This document shows positions 11,345 through 64,000 of a stretch of DNA of 64,000 nucleotides, piece after piece (the first letter of the stretch is position 1; each line of letters begins with the position of its first letter). A model generated the notes under the pieces. It ran no database searches. It saw nothing but the letters and a program-made list of their open reading frames with translations, and was not told where the DNA came from. The stretch is from Diphasiastrum complanatum (Eukaryota; Streptophyta; Lycopodiopsida; Lycopodiales; Lycopodiaceae). The stretch spans positions 23,189,810-23,253,809 of the forward strand of contig CM055100.1 in NCBI GenBank assembly GCA_029204225.1. The letters run 5' to 3'. Both the position numbers and the translations under genes were made by a program.

Positions 11345-11850
11345 GTTGGTTTCTGAATGTCTAGTACGTTGGAAAGGCAAGTCAGATGAGGATGGCACTT
11401 TGGAGAGGGAAGACTACTTAAGACTGAACTTCCCTAGCTTGCTCCCTTTAGGAGGAGGCTCTTAAAGGAGGAGGGAATGTTACGTACCCATAAGAATACG
11501 CAGCAGGTTATATGAGGTAATTATGGGACAAAACGCTAGCTTGGAGTTATAGGTCTTTTGGGTGCCACGTGTCAATGTCCCTTTGTTATGGACCCGCGTC
11601 ATTGTGCACAACTGACGCGTGTCGTCGGTCATGCGTGACCCACATGGACTATGTATATAGAGGTGGATCTCCATGAGATTGTCATTCATTCTCTCCTGGA
11701 GAATGAAAAGCTCTTCCACTGTTGGTTAGGTTAGGACGATTATCTAGGCCTCAGGATGTAGGTAGGCAAGGGTCGAGGGTAAGGTAACAGTGGTATGGGA
11801 CACCATGGCTTATCGGAGATCCGAGTTTGCTTAATGGTGGTCTATAGCTA
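11345..11850 (+). mobile_element. Gypsy 3' end: chromodomain-like tail and start of 3' LTR
   Basis: 11363-11410 reads CLVRWKGKSDEDGTLER, as in the C-terminal chromodomain of plant chromoviruses. A purine-rich stretch (GGAGGAGGGAA, 11467-11477) acts as polypurine tract and TGTTACGTACCC (11478) opens the LTR. TATATAGAGG at 11653 is a likely TATA box. The right LTR end is unclear. Confidence 0.6.
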
Positions 11851-11929
11851 CATTGCACGAGGGAGAGGTGGCAGTACCTCTATGGATGGGTGGTAATGTA
11901 GCGTTCGTCACTTGATTGTGTCTTAGCAA

Positions 11930-12050
11930 TGACCGGAACGACGATGGAAATTCTAACACTTCTATTGTCTTGTCTTCTACTAAAGCAAAGTATATATTTG
12001 TGACACATGCAATAAATGAATGTATTTGGCTTAGAAAATTATTCTGAGTA
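11930..12050 (+). pseudogene. Ty1/copia RNase H tail fragment
   Basis: Reads NTSIVLSSTKAKYIFVTHAI and NECIWLRKL, the end of copia RNase H (usually LSSTEAEYMA...EAIWL). It is on the plus strand while the adjacent copia RT fragment is on the minus strand, so the two are parts of a scrambled element or of two elements. Confidence 0.7.
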
Positions 12051-12079
12051 CCATATTTATTGCCCAATTTTCATTTGTG

Positions 12080-13180
12080 TAGCCTTGCATAATATGATTG
12101 TGTTTTGCATTCGGCTTGCTATAGCAAATGCACAGGTCCTTGGTGGCATATAAATACCTTAGCACTCTGATAAGTGTCTTCCAATGTGTTAATCTAGGAC
12201 TTCACATGAATTGGTTCAGTGTTGACTGCATAAGCAATGTTTGGCCTAATATATATCATGGCATATATGAGATATCCAATGAATGAGTGAAATAGATACT
12301 CCTTCATTTGCTCTCTTTTAACATATGTTCAAGGGCAATTTATGTTTAGGTCCATTGAAAAATTTACAAGTGTACAATTCTTAAAATCATAGTCATCCAA
12401 TAGATTAAGGTATCTTTTTTGACTTACATAAAGCATTATATTGCTCCTATCTCTCTGGATTTGGATGCCAAGAAAGAATTCTCCTAGATGGCAGCACATC
12501 AAAAAAAAATTGGCAATATAGCTTTTACTTCCGTAATAAATTTGATGTCCTTGCCAAAAGGTAATGTATCAATGTAAAAATAATAATAAATTCCTAGAGC
12601 CTTATAATATACATTTGAATTAATAGCTTGGTTAAAACTATAATTTATATATTTTTAAAAAAAATTATTCTTTGATGCCATGCTTTTGGTGACTATTTCA
12701 ATCGATATAGGGCTTTATGGAGTTTGCACACCATATGCTCTTTGTGTTGAGTTCATAATCTTCAAATTGGTGCATGCAAATGTCTTCTTCGATAACTCCA
12801 TTCAAAAAAGTTGTCTGCACATCCATTTGATGGATCTCCGTATTTTTTGCAATTGCATATGATAGTAATAATCTGATAGACTACATGACTAAAAGTTTTT
12901 GAGTAATCAACATTTGGTATTTGAGAATACTTGTTTGCCACTATTCTATCTTTCAATGCTACCATTAGATTTATATCTAATTTTGAAAACCCACTTACAG
13001 TCCATGACATGTTTTCTAGGTGGCAATTCCATGACTATCCAAGTCTGGTTCTTGATCAAGGAGTGATATTCCTTGTCCATGGCCTCTTTTCAAAAATTCG
13101 AATTCGACTACTCCATTGTTTTTTGATAAGTTCCAAGTTCTTGCGTAAAATAGCATGTTGATTTGTCTATGAATCTAGCC
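12080..13180 (-). pseudogene. Ty1/copia reverse transcriptase relic
   Basis: On the minus strand, 13010-12762 reads ALKDRIVANKYSQIPNVDYS and KTFSHVV, the copia RT entry motif (usually GVDYxETFSPVV), then NGCADNFFEWS. Further down, 12330-12240 reads IGYLIYAMIYIRPNIAYAV, the motif between RT and RNase H. Stops and indels are dense, so it is old. Confidence 0.75.
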
Positions 13181-15476
13181 AGAAGGGTCCTAATTCTCAT
13201 TGACAGTTTCTTATTGTTGTGATTGCTCTTATTGTCTTTGGTCTTCTTTCTCATATTCATTGTCATTGAAGTGAACTCTTGAATGTATTAGATATTAGAA
13301 AAAAATATGTGATTTTTGTAATGCTTATATACCCAACCAATTTACCTATGTCAAGTCCACATTAGCTACTATGTGGCACATTTTAATGGGAGGTTCCATA
13401 CAACACTTACTATCCATACATGTGAATTCCATGTACGATGGCATATGGCAGATCTGCAATTATTGCTCATGCAAAATTAATGTTCATATTTACATGGCAA
13501 GAGAACATTAACTATTTTGAACACATGGCCTAAGCAAATTGTAGTGTCATATTTTACATCAATATGAATTTGAGGTAGTTTTTATTTTATCCAACAAATC
13601 ATTAGATAGAATAGATTTTCTTGCTTGCATGAAATACCTGAAAATGTTGCTTTGTGTGCAATTGAGTTTTATTGTATTCAACATGTCGATAGCGCACATT
13701 TGTTATAGTGGACTTCCGCACAATGCATGGTCTATATTGGTTGTGATATCATATGGACATGATATACTAGTATGATTCAATATCATGCTCTGTAAAAGGA
13801 TTGTCAATACAATATAATAGAGGTACATTGATTACATATTATACTCAAATACTACCCAATCTCGTTTCTTCTGTAAATCGGAATACAAGACCTTCGTAAG
13901 AAGAAATCTTCCCCTTTTCCACTTCAAGCCTAAGCTATGTATCATCAATTATCTAGGTTAATTATAGACCAAATATAGTAGTGCAAAAACATGTCTGAAT
14001 GGACCATGGGTTTGAACTATTACTATTTGTGTATTTGGACCATACACTTTGAGGCCTTGGGTCCATCTATTAATTTGGCATATATTACATTCATTTGTGA
14101 TTCATATGGTCATTATTAGGCTTCAATCCTAACTAACAGATCCTAGGACCTCACAGCATAAGTAAACTCATGAGCCTCATTATTGATTATTGAATGATTA
14201 CGAAGTAGCTCTCAGCTTAGGTTAACTTAGCTTCAATCTAGCAGCAAACGCCTTGCTTAGATCAGTTCATTTAATCTGTTATCAACAAATTCTTGTGGAG
14301 AACATTATTATTTCATTGATTTTTATTGTTCTATAATGCTTCATCAGTACATCAGCAATTCACCTCTCCGTAGTATATTCTATAAAGATGTTTTGCTCAT
14401 ATCCGAGTCCATGATGCAATGCCCTATGTCACGTACACCCCAAAAAAAGTGTCCTTACCCTCGATGACATTGCTAGGATATGTTTGTCCACAATGCAAGC
14501 ACTGCCACTATTTGCTCTGGACCCAAAATAAGGACCCTTATCCAATACCTCAACCGCTGCACACATGCCTTGACCTTTCACAATCATGTCTAGAAGCCCC
14601 AAAAAAATAGCAAATCATACTTTAAAATGATGTGAGGTAACAAATCTATGTTGCAAACACTCTAAAGTACTTCGAAATACCCATCAATTTGCTAGCATGC
14701 AGCAAATAAGGACTCTAAACCCTAAGGAATGAAAACATTGCACTAGCCACAACATGCAAGAAATGAATACATAGTTCTATTCTTAGCCTCACTACATTGA
14801 AACTTAGCAACAAAACTGACATCAATTGGATCATCGTAATTTTCAACACGTAAAAATATCCAAGGACTTCCCCGTTTTCTGAGGACTATTACTCATAAAA
14901 GGGTTAATTTGCCTTGATCAAAAACTGCCAAGAACTTCATGATACTGGTTTTAAGAAGATGCCATTCCTATACTTTGCCAGCTTTCCCGAACATTGAAAC
15001 TAGGGTTCTACAGTCCATATAAAATTTGGACATGTTTCTAGGGTTCTACAGTCCCTATAATCTAGCAAATTCCCAATGCAGTATCTGGAGATAAAGGGCC
15101 TGGACAATGTATAGTATCTGGCAAAATAGGGCCTGTACAGTGCATATTATCTGGGAAAAATAGGGTCCTGTAGTGCTTAAAAAAGTTTCAAAAAATCCCC
15201 TTAGATTGCCCATGCTAAACTCCGCAAATTAAATCTCATATTCAAACCCAAAAAACATTTAGAAACAGTGTTCCGCTGCGTTCCTACACAGAATTTCAGA
15301 ATGTGCTGTCCCAGAATGCGCTATGCAATTATGGCATGAATATAACGAGCATTGATACTTAACGCTGAAAAATTGTACCTTTTTCAATCAGAATTTGGTA
15401 ATACTAACTTTCGCAAATTACTGGCACACAATCTAATTACCAGTTGCTTTTTCAAGTGTGCGTGCATACTTTCACA
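13181..15476. other. 3' flank of RFC4, no gene seen
   Basis: AT-rich, mostly unique-looking DNA. A degenerate short repeat lies at 14990-15180, marked by CTAGGGTTCTACAGTCC and AGTATCTGG with GGGCCTG. No transposon protein or RNA gene is recognisable. The RFC4 3' untranslated region must lie at its right end. Confidence 0.5.
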
Positions 15477-58525
<43,049 letters not shown>

Positions 58526-58526
58526 A

Positions 58527-58566
<40 letters not shown>

Positions 58567-58612
58567 CTTTTAGCGCTAGTTTTTTCCTAAAATCTAAAAC
58601 CCTAAACCCTAT
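58526..58612 (-). promoter_or_regulatory. RFC4 leader and promoter elements: GA tract, E2F-like site, telo-box
   Basis: Directly upstream of the ATG the sense strand is a (GA)n leader (58526-58566). Next is a palindromic TTTTAGCGCTA (58568-58578), one base off the E2F core TTTSSCGC. Next is a double telo-box AAAACCCTAAACCCT (58596-58610, plus strand). Telo-boxes and E2F sites are known to drive S-phase expression of plant replication genes, so their place here fits. The transcription start is not visible. Confidence 0.6.
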
Positions 58613-58803
58613 GTCCAAGGTGAGGGACTATTCTTTTCTCCTTACCTTGACGTGTATCGAATAAGAAAGATATATACTCCCCCTAGGAAAGATATATACT
58701 CCCCCAAGGGAAGTTTGACAAAACGTAAGCTCAAGGTGAAGTTTGATACCTCAATATGGAAGTGCATGAGCATGATGTTATTCATATTTGTATCTACATT
58801 GGC

Positions 58804-58927
58804 TTGCAATAGCCCACAAGATCAAATTTGATCAAGATTTGATGATTAGTTTCCAAATTTGTGAATTTGCAATAGCCCACGAGACCAAATTTGATCAAGA
58901 TTTGATGATTAGCTTTCAAATTTGAGA
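58804..58927. repeat. 62-bp tandem duplication upstream of RFC4
   Basis: Two copies marked TTGCAATAGCCCAC and GATCAAGATTTGATGATTAG. A smaller 23-bp pair, GAAAGATATATACTCCCCC, lies at 58666-58711. Confidence 0.85.
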
Positions 58928-59366
58928 ATAGTGCAAATTCACATTCTACTTCATGCAAACAATTAAAAATTCCTCTATATTGGACAAAGTGCTTACATTG
59001 TATGGAATTAATCTTGCATACCAAGACATGTGAGAAAAATGTGAGTCAATTATACAAATAAGGTTTGTGGCTCCTACATTTGAATAAACTTCAATGCATA
59101 TGAATAGGAATGATAGCAATAAAGTCAAAGCACCACCAACGTTTGAGATTGAATTGCTCTTGGAGGAGTGCCCAAGCAAGAATTGCTCAGTAAAGTTGTG
59201 AAACTCATGCCACAACATATGGAATTAGCCTATGTTTCGCTCTCAGATCTAGTCATTTTTTAAGTAACTTATCAACCCTTGCAAGAATAGGTATTTCATG
59301 TTCCATAAGCACTTGTTAGTCCTAACATAAATCCATAAATGAAAAAATTTAGGTAGTACGTCTATC

Positions 59367-60140
59367 TTAGGGCCCCATCAAAATCTCTCTCATTGTTATC
59401 ATACATGTAGTTAGAACATTTGGGTATTGAAGACTTGTCATGTGCTGCATTGCTCCAAAATCGAAAAACCATTCATCCGATTGTTCGACATCGTGATGAT
59501 TCACCATGAAGGCTTCCTGCTCATCATCGTCTTCTTGGACTTTTTGCTTTGTGTTGGTTGCATGGGCTTGTTGATCTGGCTGCTTCTTCTTGTCGTTGTT
59601 GAACTTCAAGATTCGACAATCCTGGATTTCGTGATTCGTCCTCTTGCAGTACTTGTAGAACAATATATTCTTGTTCTGAGTAGGTTGCTGACTCTGGGTC
59701 TTTTGTGACTGCTTCTGATTACTGTCGGATTGTCTGACAACTTTCTTCTATTGCTTCCTGGTGTTCTTCTTTGAAAACAATGCCTGTGAGTCATTAATGG
59801 ATGATGAGGACGCTCCAATCATTCGAGTTTCCTCCCAGCAGCATGATTATGACTCTAGACAAAGTTATATATGAGTGTGTGGAAATCATCATCACCCAGT
59901 ATTCATAAGAGAATGGCAAGCTAGACAATAAGGTCATTACAACATCTAAATCTTCGATTACTGAACCTATTGCTGCCATTTGCTCTAGTAGAGTTTGGAA
60001 CTGATTTACGTGATTCTGGACAGAATCACCTTCTGACATTATGAGTGAGAAGAACTTTCTCCTCAGATGCAGCTTCGAAGTGACATCTCTCACCTCGTAA
60101 AGTGTGCTCAATATATCCCAAGCTTTGATAGGACGATAGA
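59367..60140 (-). pseudogene. Ty1/copia gag to protease relic
   Basis: Minus strand: UBN2-type gag (PIKAWDILSTLYEVRDVTSK; EGDSVQNHVNQFQTLLEQM; VVMTLLSSLPFSYEYW), a frameshift, then a zinc knuckle reading YKYCKRTNHEIQDC, whose first Cys has become Tyr. The protease entry is DEWFFDFGAMQHMT, where DSGA is now DFGA. It is dead. It stands head-to-head with the copia element to its right. Confidence 0.85.
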
Positions 60141-60399
60141 ACGTGAATAGAGAAGAGAGAAGGAAATACTTGCAGAACGACTCTCCCATTATTATGGGTT
60201 GCTGTACATTAAATACATGGTCAGGCGAAAAAGCTGACAAAGGGTTTATGAAGAAACAAAACGTTTCTATTACCAAAGCTTTGCTAGCTTTCAGCCCTCT
60301 GCTGACGAAGATGTTCGCGAACGCGAAAGTCAAGAGACACGAAGCAGAAATGTTCGTGAACACCCTGACAAAAAGACACGAATGAGAAAAATTCACGAA

Positions 60400-61176
60400 A
60401 GAGAATTTTTCGCGGTACAGTAGGAGAAAGTCAGACGACGCGAAAAGTCAAAAGACTCGAAACGACACGAAAATAGTCATGACACCTTTTCTGCCCTCAC
60501 ACTTTAAAAAGGTCAAGAAGATCATACAATTACCCATAAGTACAGATATCTGATCTGATAGCATGACATCAGCAGATGCAATCTAGGTTGTGGATAATCT
60601 GCCACTCTTGTAATTTCTAATTAGTTGTAGATGTTTAATTACTCTAATATAGAAGTTACACAGAGTGACTGTATACTTTCTGGATGATACTTGATACATA
60701 TACATGAAGCAGTCTAATGCTAGTAAGCAAGAAGACGAACAGACAGAAAAGAAGTCCGCCTGCGAGCGAGACAAATTCTACATAGGATCTGTGATCCACA
60801 AGTCCGCTAGTAAGCGAGACATTACTTGTGGGAGAACAATATTTCTCTCACGCCAACGCACTGCATGGATTTGCATGTAGTGCTTGAAGAATCATAAAAT
60901 CAATAGATGATCTTGTAGCCGTTTGCACACATATCACTCTTTTCATGTCTGATCTTGAATGCAAATTAGTCTGTTGTTATTTGTGTGTCTGATTCACTCT
61001 TGTTCATTTTAATTCTGCACATTGGTTGAATTTTTGTTGAATTCTACTTAAATTTTCTAAACGTAGATCAGCAGTGCCTGACTACATTCTGGAGGATTGT
61101 AGGAACGGTACAGCTGGCAGTGACCAACGATCAGATCCGAACTCCATCTGAATTCGCGTTTTCTTGAATTTTGTCA
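60400..61176 (+). mobile_element. Copia 5' LTR (left boundary uncertain)
   Basis: Non-coding DNA ending TTTTGTCA, four bases before a primer site. CTTTAAAAAGG (about 60502) is a possible TATA box. The left edge against the minus-strand gag relic could lie anywhere between 60150 and 60550. Confidence 0.55.
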
Positions 61177-61180
61177 ATAG

Positions 61181-61192
61181 TGGTATCAGAGC
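61181..61192 (+). other. tRNA-iMet primer-binding site
   Basis: TGGTATCAGAGC between the LTR end and the gag start at 61298. Confidence 0.88.
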
Positions 61193-61297
61193 CTACCTAC
61201 CTTGTCATAATCTGACGTAGCCAAAAAGGGCTATCAGATTCAGGAGGCCAAGCATTCAGATGAACACCCATCAACAAGAGAACAGACTTTAGAAGCA

Positions 61298-62195
61298 ATG
61301 GCTTCAATCAGCAGCATACAAAGCAAGATCTGTACAGTTCTTGATTCTACAGAATCTAACTTTCTAGCCTGGAAAGTTGAGACATCATTGATACTCAAGA
61401 GTGAAGGTTTATTTCTCTAGGTGGATGGCACAGAGGAGATGCCTACGACATCAGACAAAGAGCTACATGAGTGGAGGGAGAAAAATGACAAGGCAGTAGC
61501 CTTGCTATTTTCATCCATCGAAGATAGTCTCACACTTGACCTGGTTACACTCTCCAAAGCTAAGGAGATGTGGGATGCATTGCTCACTAGATTTCAAATA
61601 AAATCAAGAAGTCAAATAATGATGCTGGAAGATCAGCTGACAAATATACAGTGGGATGGGAAAGACCTCACTTCTTTTGTAAGGAAGATGAAAGATCTAT
61701 TTCTGTCACTACATAACTCTGGAGCAGAGAATGCAGTGTCAACTGAGAAGCAGCTCAATTACATGTTGAGAGCCTTACCCAGATCTTTCTAGACGATGAG
61801 AACCCTGCTCACAAAAGATCCTACCATGATCCTCGAAAAGGCAATTGTCGAGATTCGAGAGGAAGTCGAGGCGAGAGAGAACCTTGATCACAAGGATGGT
61901 TCTAACCAGGCCCTCTACGACAACACAACAAAATCCAAGAAGCAATTTAAGCCTAAGAGGGAGTCGAATGAACGACATGACTATGATCAGCAAGCAGAGG
62001 GGACCAACAAAGGCAACTGGAAGAGCAAAGGGAGGTCAAAGCAGCAAGGTGGATAAAAGAAAACATGTGTGAGGTGCAGAAGAGATGGGCACACGGTTGA
62101 TACATGCTGGCTCAATCCAAAGATTGAGTGTATCCACTGCCACAAGAAGGGTCATGCAGCCATTGATTGCCGCTTGAACTCAAGAAACAAATAAG
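61298..62195 (+). pseudogene. Ty1/copia gag (UBN2 and two zinc knuckles)
   Basis: Starts MASISSIQSKICTVLDSTES (NFLAWKVETSL follows). It has the UBN2 core (SKAKEMWDALLTRFQIKSRS; DLTSFVRKMKDLF; LNYMLRALPRSF), a basic linker, then CVRCRRDGHTVDTC (62066-62107) and CIHCHKKGHAAIDC (62129-62170), both C-x2-C-x4-H-x4-C. Gag packages the element RNA. In-frame stops at about 61418, 61790 and 62053 break an otherwise continuous frame, so the copy is recently dead or the stops are few and late. Confidence 0.9.
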
Positions 62196-64000
62196 CATAG
62201 AACAGACAGGAGAACAACAACAGTTCATCCTATGTCGAGGAGCCTGAGAGCTCAAAAATTGACGAAGAGAGATCGAACAAAAATTGTTCGACTGCCTACA
62301 TTTGTAAAGACGTGTGTGTAGCGTCAACATCTGACACACAGGAGGTGATTCTAGATTCAGGAGCCACCTCACACTTCGTGACATCAAGATGAATCATGTC
62401 TGATTTCAGAAGTGCTGATCCATCAAGATTCATAGTTCTTGGAGATGGATCTAAACATCAAGTGAACGGTATTGGTTCACTGTGGCTCAACACCAATGAC
62501 AGAGACAGACGTCTCGAAGACGTTCTATTTGTACCTACACTGCAACAAGACTTGCTTTCTGTGGCAAGAATAGCAGATGCAGGGATGCGTGTGACGTTTT
62601 CTGACGAAGCATGCAATGTGATTGATGCCAGTACCAGTACCTTGATCACTCAAGGCAGAAGAAAAGGTAATCTATATCACCTGAAGGTACGCCTATCTAC
62701 AGATCAGGTGCATCAGACTCATGATGATTCGCCAGACACTCAATGGCACAGAAGACTATGCCACATGAACCTAATGGCACTTTACCAAGCAAGCCATCAT
62801 GGAGCGATAACATGGGTCAGCATCTCGAATGCAACCAGTTCAACCACCTGTGATGTATGTTTGAAGGGTAAGACCAAGATTATGGAGTTAGTGCATTCTG
62901 ACATCTGTGGGCCTTTCAATGTGATCTCAGTAGGAGGCTCAAAATATTATATAACCTTCATTGATGATAATAATAAATTTGCCAGAGTGTACTTTATTCA
63001 AAATAAATTGGAAGCACTTGATAAATTCATAGAATATGTGAATGGGCTGAGAGATGTACACGCAACAAAGTGAAGCAGATCAGGACAGATCGAGGTGGCG
63101 AATACATCTCGAATCGCTTCACTGACTTCTGTAATGATCGTGACATCATTCACAGAAGGACTACAGCCTACACATCGCAGCACAATGGTGTTGCAGAGAG
63201 GAAGAATAGTACCCTGATGGAAGCTGCCGGATGCATGATGGCCTACTCAAAGGCTCCAAGGGTACTGTGGGCTGAAGCAGTAGCTACAGCCGCATACATC
63301 CTGAACAGAACATGGAAGTCTGGTGTCCCTCACACGACACCACACGAGTTATGGTGGGGTAGAAAGCCCAACTTGTCTCACATCAGAATCTTTGACTATG
63401 CAGCTTACGCACACATTCCCGATAAGCTTTGAAAGAAGCTTGATGAGAAAGCCAAACGGGGATTTCTAGTAGGTTATGACAACAATTCGTCATACTATAG
63501 AGTCTACATGCTAGACAAGAACATTGTAAAAACAGTGAGAGATGTCAGATTTGATGAGGGCAGGACAATGGCCAATGACGATCCTGTCAGCTATGAAATT
63601 CTGGAGAGACAGTACTATGACTTGCCGCCAACGACAAAGGGAGCAAAAGACGAACACGAAAACGAAGAGTTTTGAGTTGCTTCCCATTCGAGTGATGAAT
63701 CTAAAGACGAAAGATTCGAGAGACAGCCTATTGCTACAGTTCCTATAAACCATGATGGTTCTGGACCTAGCAGAGCAGACCAAGACAAAGGCATTGCTAT
63801 CCCATGAGGATCTCCTAGAAGGTCGACAAGACCACGAAGAGCGCCAACAAGATACGTGCCAGACACCTCCGCTTCTACATCAGAAGAGTTTTGTGGATTC
63901 AGTGACAAACCACAGACTTTCGAGAAAGCAATTGAATGTCCAGAGAAGGACAAGTGGATCCAAGCCATGAACGAAGAGATGGAATCCATGAGGAAGAACC
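62196..64000 (+). pseudogene. Ty1/copia pol: protease, integrase, start of RT (runs off window)
   Basis: Aspartic protease LDSGATSHFVTS (62351) followed by a TGA. GAG-pre-integrase motif WHRRLCHMNLMALYQ (about 62749). Integrase HSDICGPFNVI, ITFIDDNNKF, IRTDRGGEYISN (after a frameshift near 63060) and HNGVAERKNSTLMEAAGCMM. Then the copia linker FGYxAYxHIPDK-type region and the RT entry KDKWIQAMNEEMESM at the window end. The integrase D, D and E residues are all present. At least four stops or frameshifts are seen. RT and RNase H lie beyond 64000. Confidence 0.92.

Noticed and set aside
14419-14610. Cys/His-containing plus-strand frame (CPQCKHCHYLL)
   Set aside because: Looks finger-like but is short, unsupported by splice sites and surrounded by stops.

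Overview
This is nuclear DNA of a seed plant. The evidence is one fully spliceable plant gene with GT-AG introns, Ty1/copia and Ty3/gypsy elements primed by initiator tRNA-Met, a second LTR family primed by tRNA-Asp, BED/hAT transposase relics, and long (CT)n, (TA)n and (CA)n microsatellites. Introns of 8 to 20 kb filled with retrotransposons suggest a large-genome lineage such as an early-diverging angiosperm or a gymnosperm. The sequence alone does not fix the species.

The central feature is a complete gene for replication factor C subunit 4, the AAA+ sliding-clamp-loader subunit. It runs on the minus strand from the ATG at 58525 to the stop at 15477. I could place all 12 coding exons. They splice to 1020 nt (339 codons plus stop) without a frameshift, spread over 43,049 bp. 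Exons 1-2, 4-8 and 11-12 form compact islands. Introns 2 (8.4 kb), 3 (8.1 kb) and 10 (20.6 kb) hold most of the transposons, and intron 8 (2.2 kb) holds two more remnants.

Layout. 1-1814: plus-strand exons of an unrecognised coiled-coil protein. 1815-8360: non-coding DNA with several tandem and direct repeats. 8361-13180: a mosaic of copia, gypsy and hAT relics. 13181-15476: 3' flank of RFC4. 15477-58525: RFC4. Its intron 10 carries a hAT relic, SSR and telomere-like blocks, a copia-like relic, a rearranged pair of inverted LTRs, and a train of four LINE copies (A, B, C and D, all minus strand). Intron 8 carries a LINE 3' end and an LTR remnant. Intron 3 carries a truncated LINE and a gypsy RT relic. 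Intron 2 carries a gypsy integrase relic and two LINE 3' ends in tandem. 58526-59360: RFC4 promoter side. 59367-64000: a copia gag relic (minus) head-to-head with a fairly young but stop-riddled copia element (plus) that runs off the window.

Two observations stand out. First, one LINE family has 3' ends in (TTTC)/(CT)n instead of poly(A), and the truncated 5' ends of several copies abut a (CT)n tract, often the tail of the preceding copy. This suggests a LINE that homes to TC microsatellites, including its own tails. Second, a 0.85-kb inverted LTR pair can be explained step by step: a solo LTR inserted into LINE D with a 5-bp target duplication, then recombination between inverted LTR copies flipped about 2 kb. 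The split LINE reads straight through when the flip is undone.
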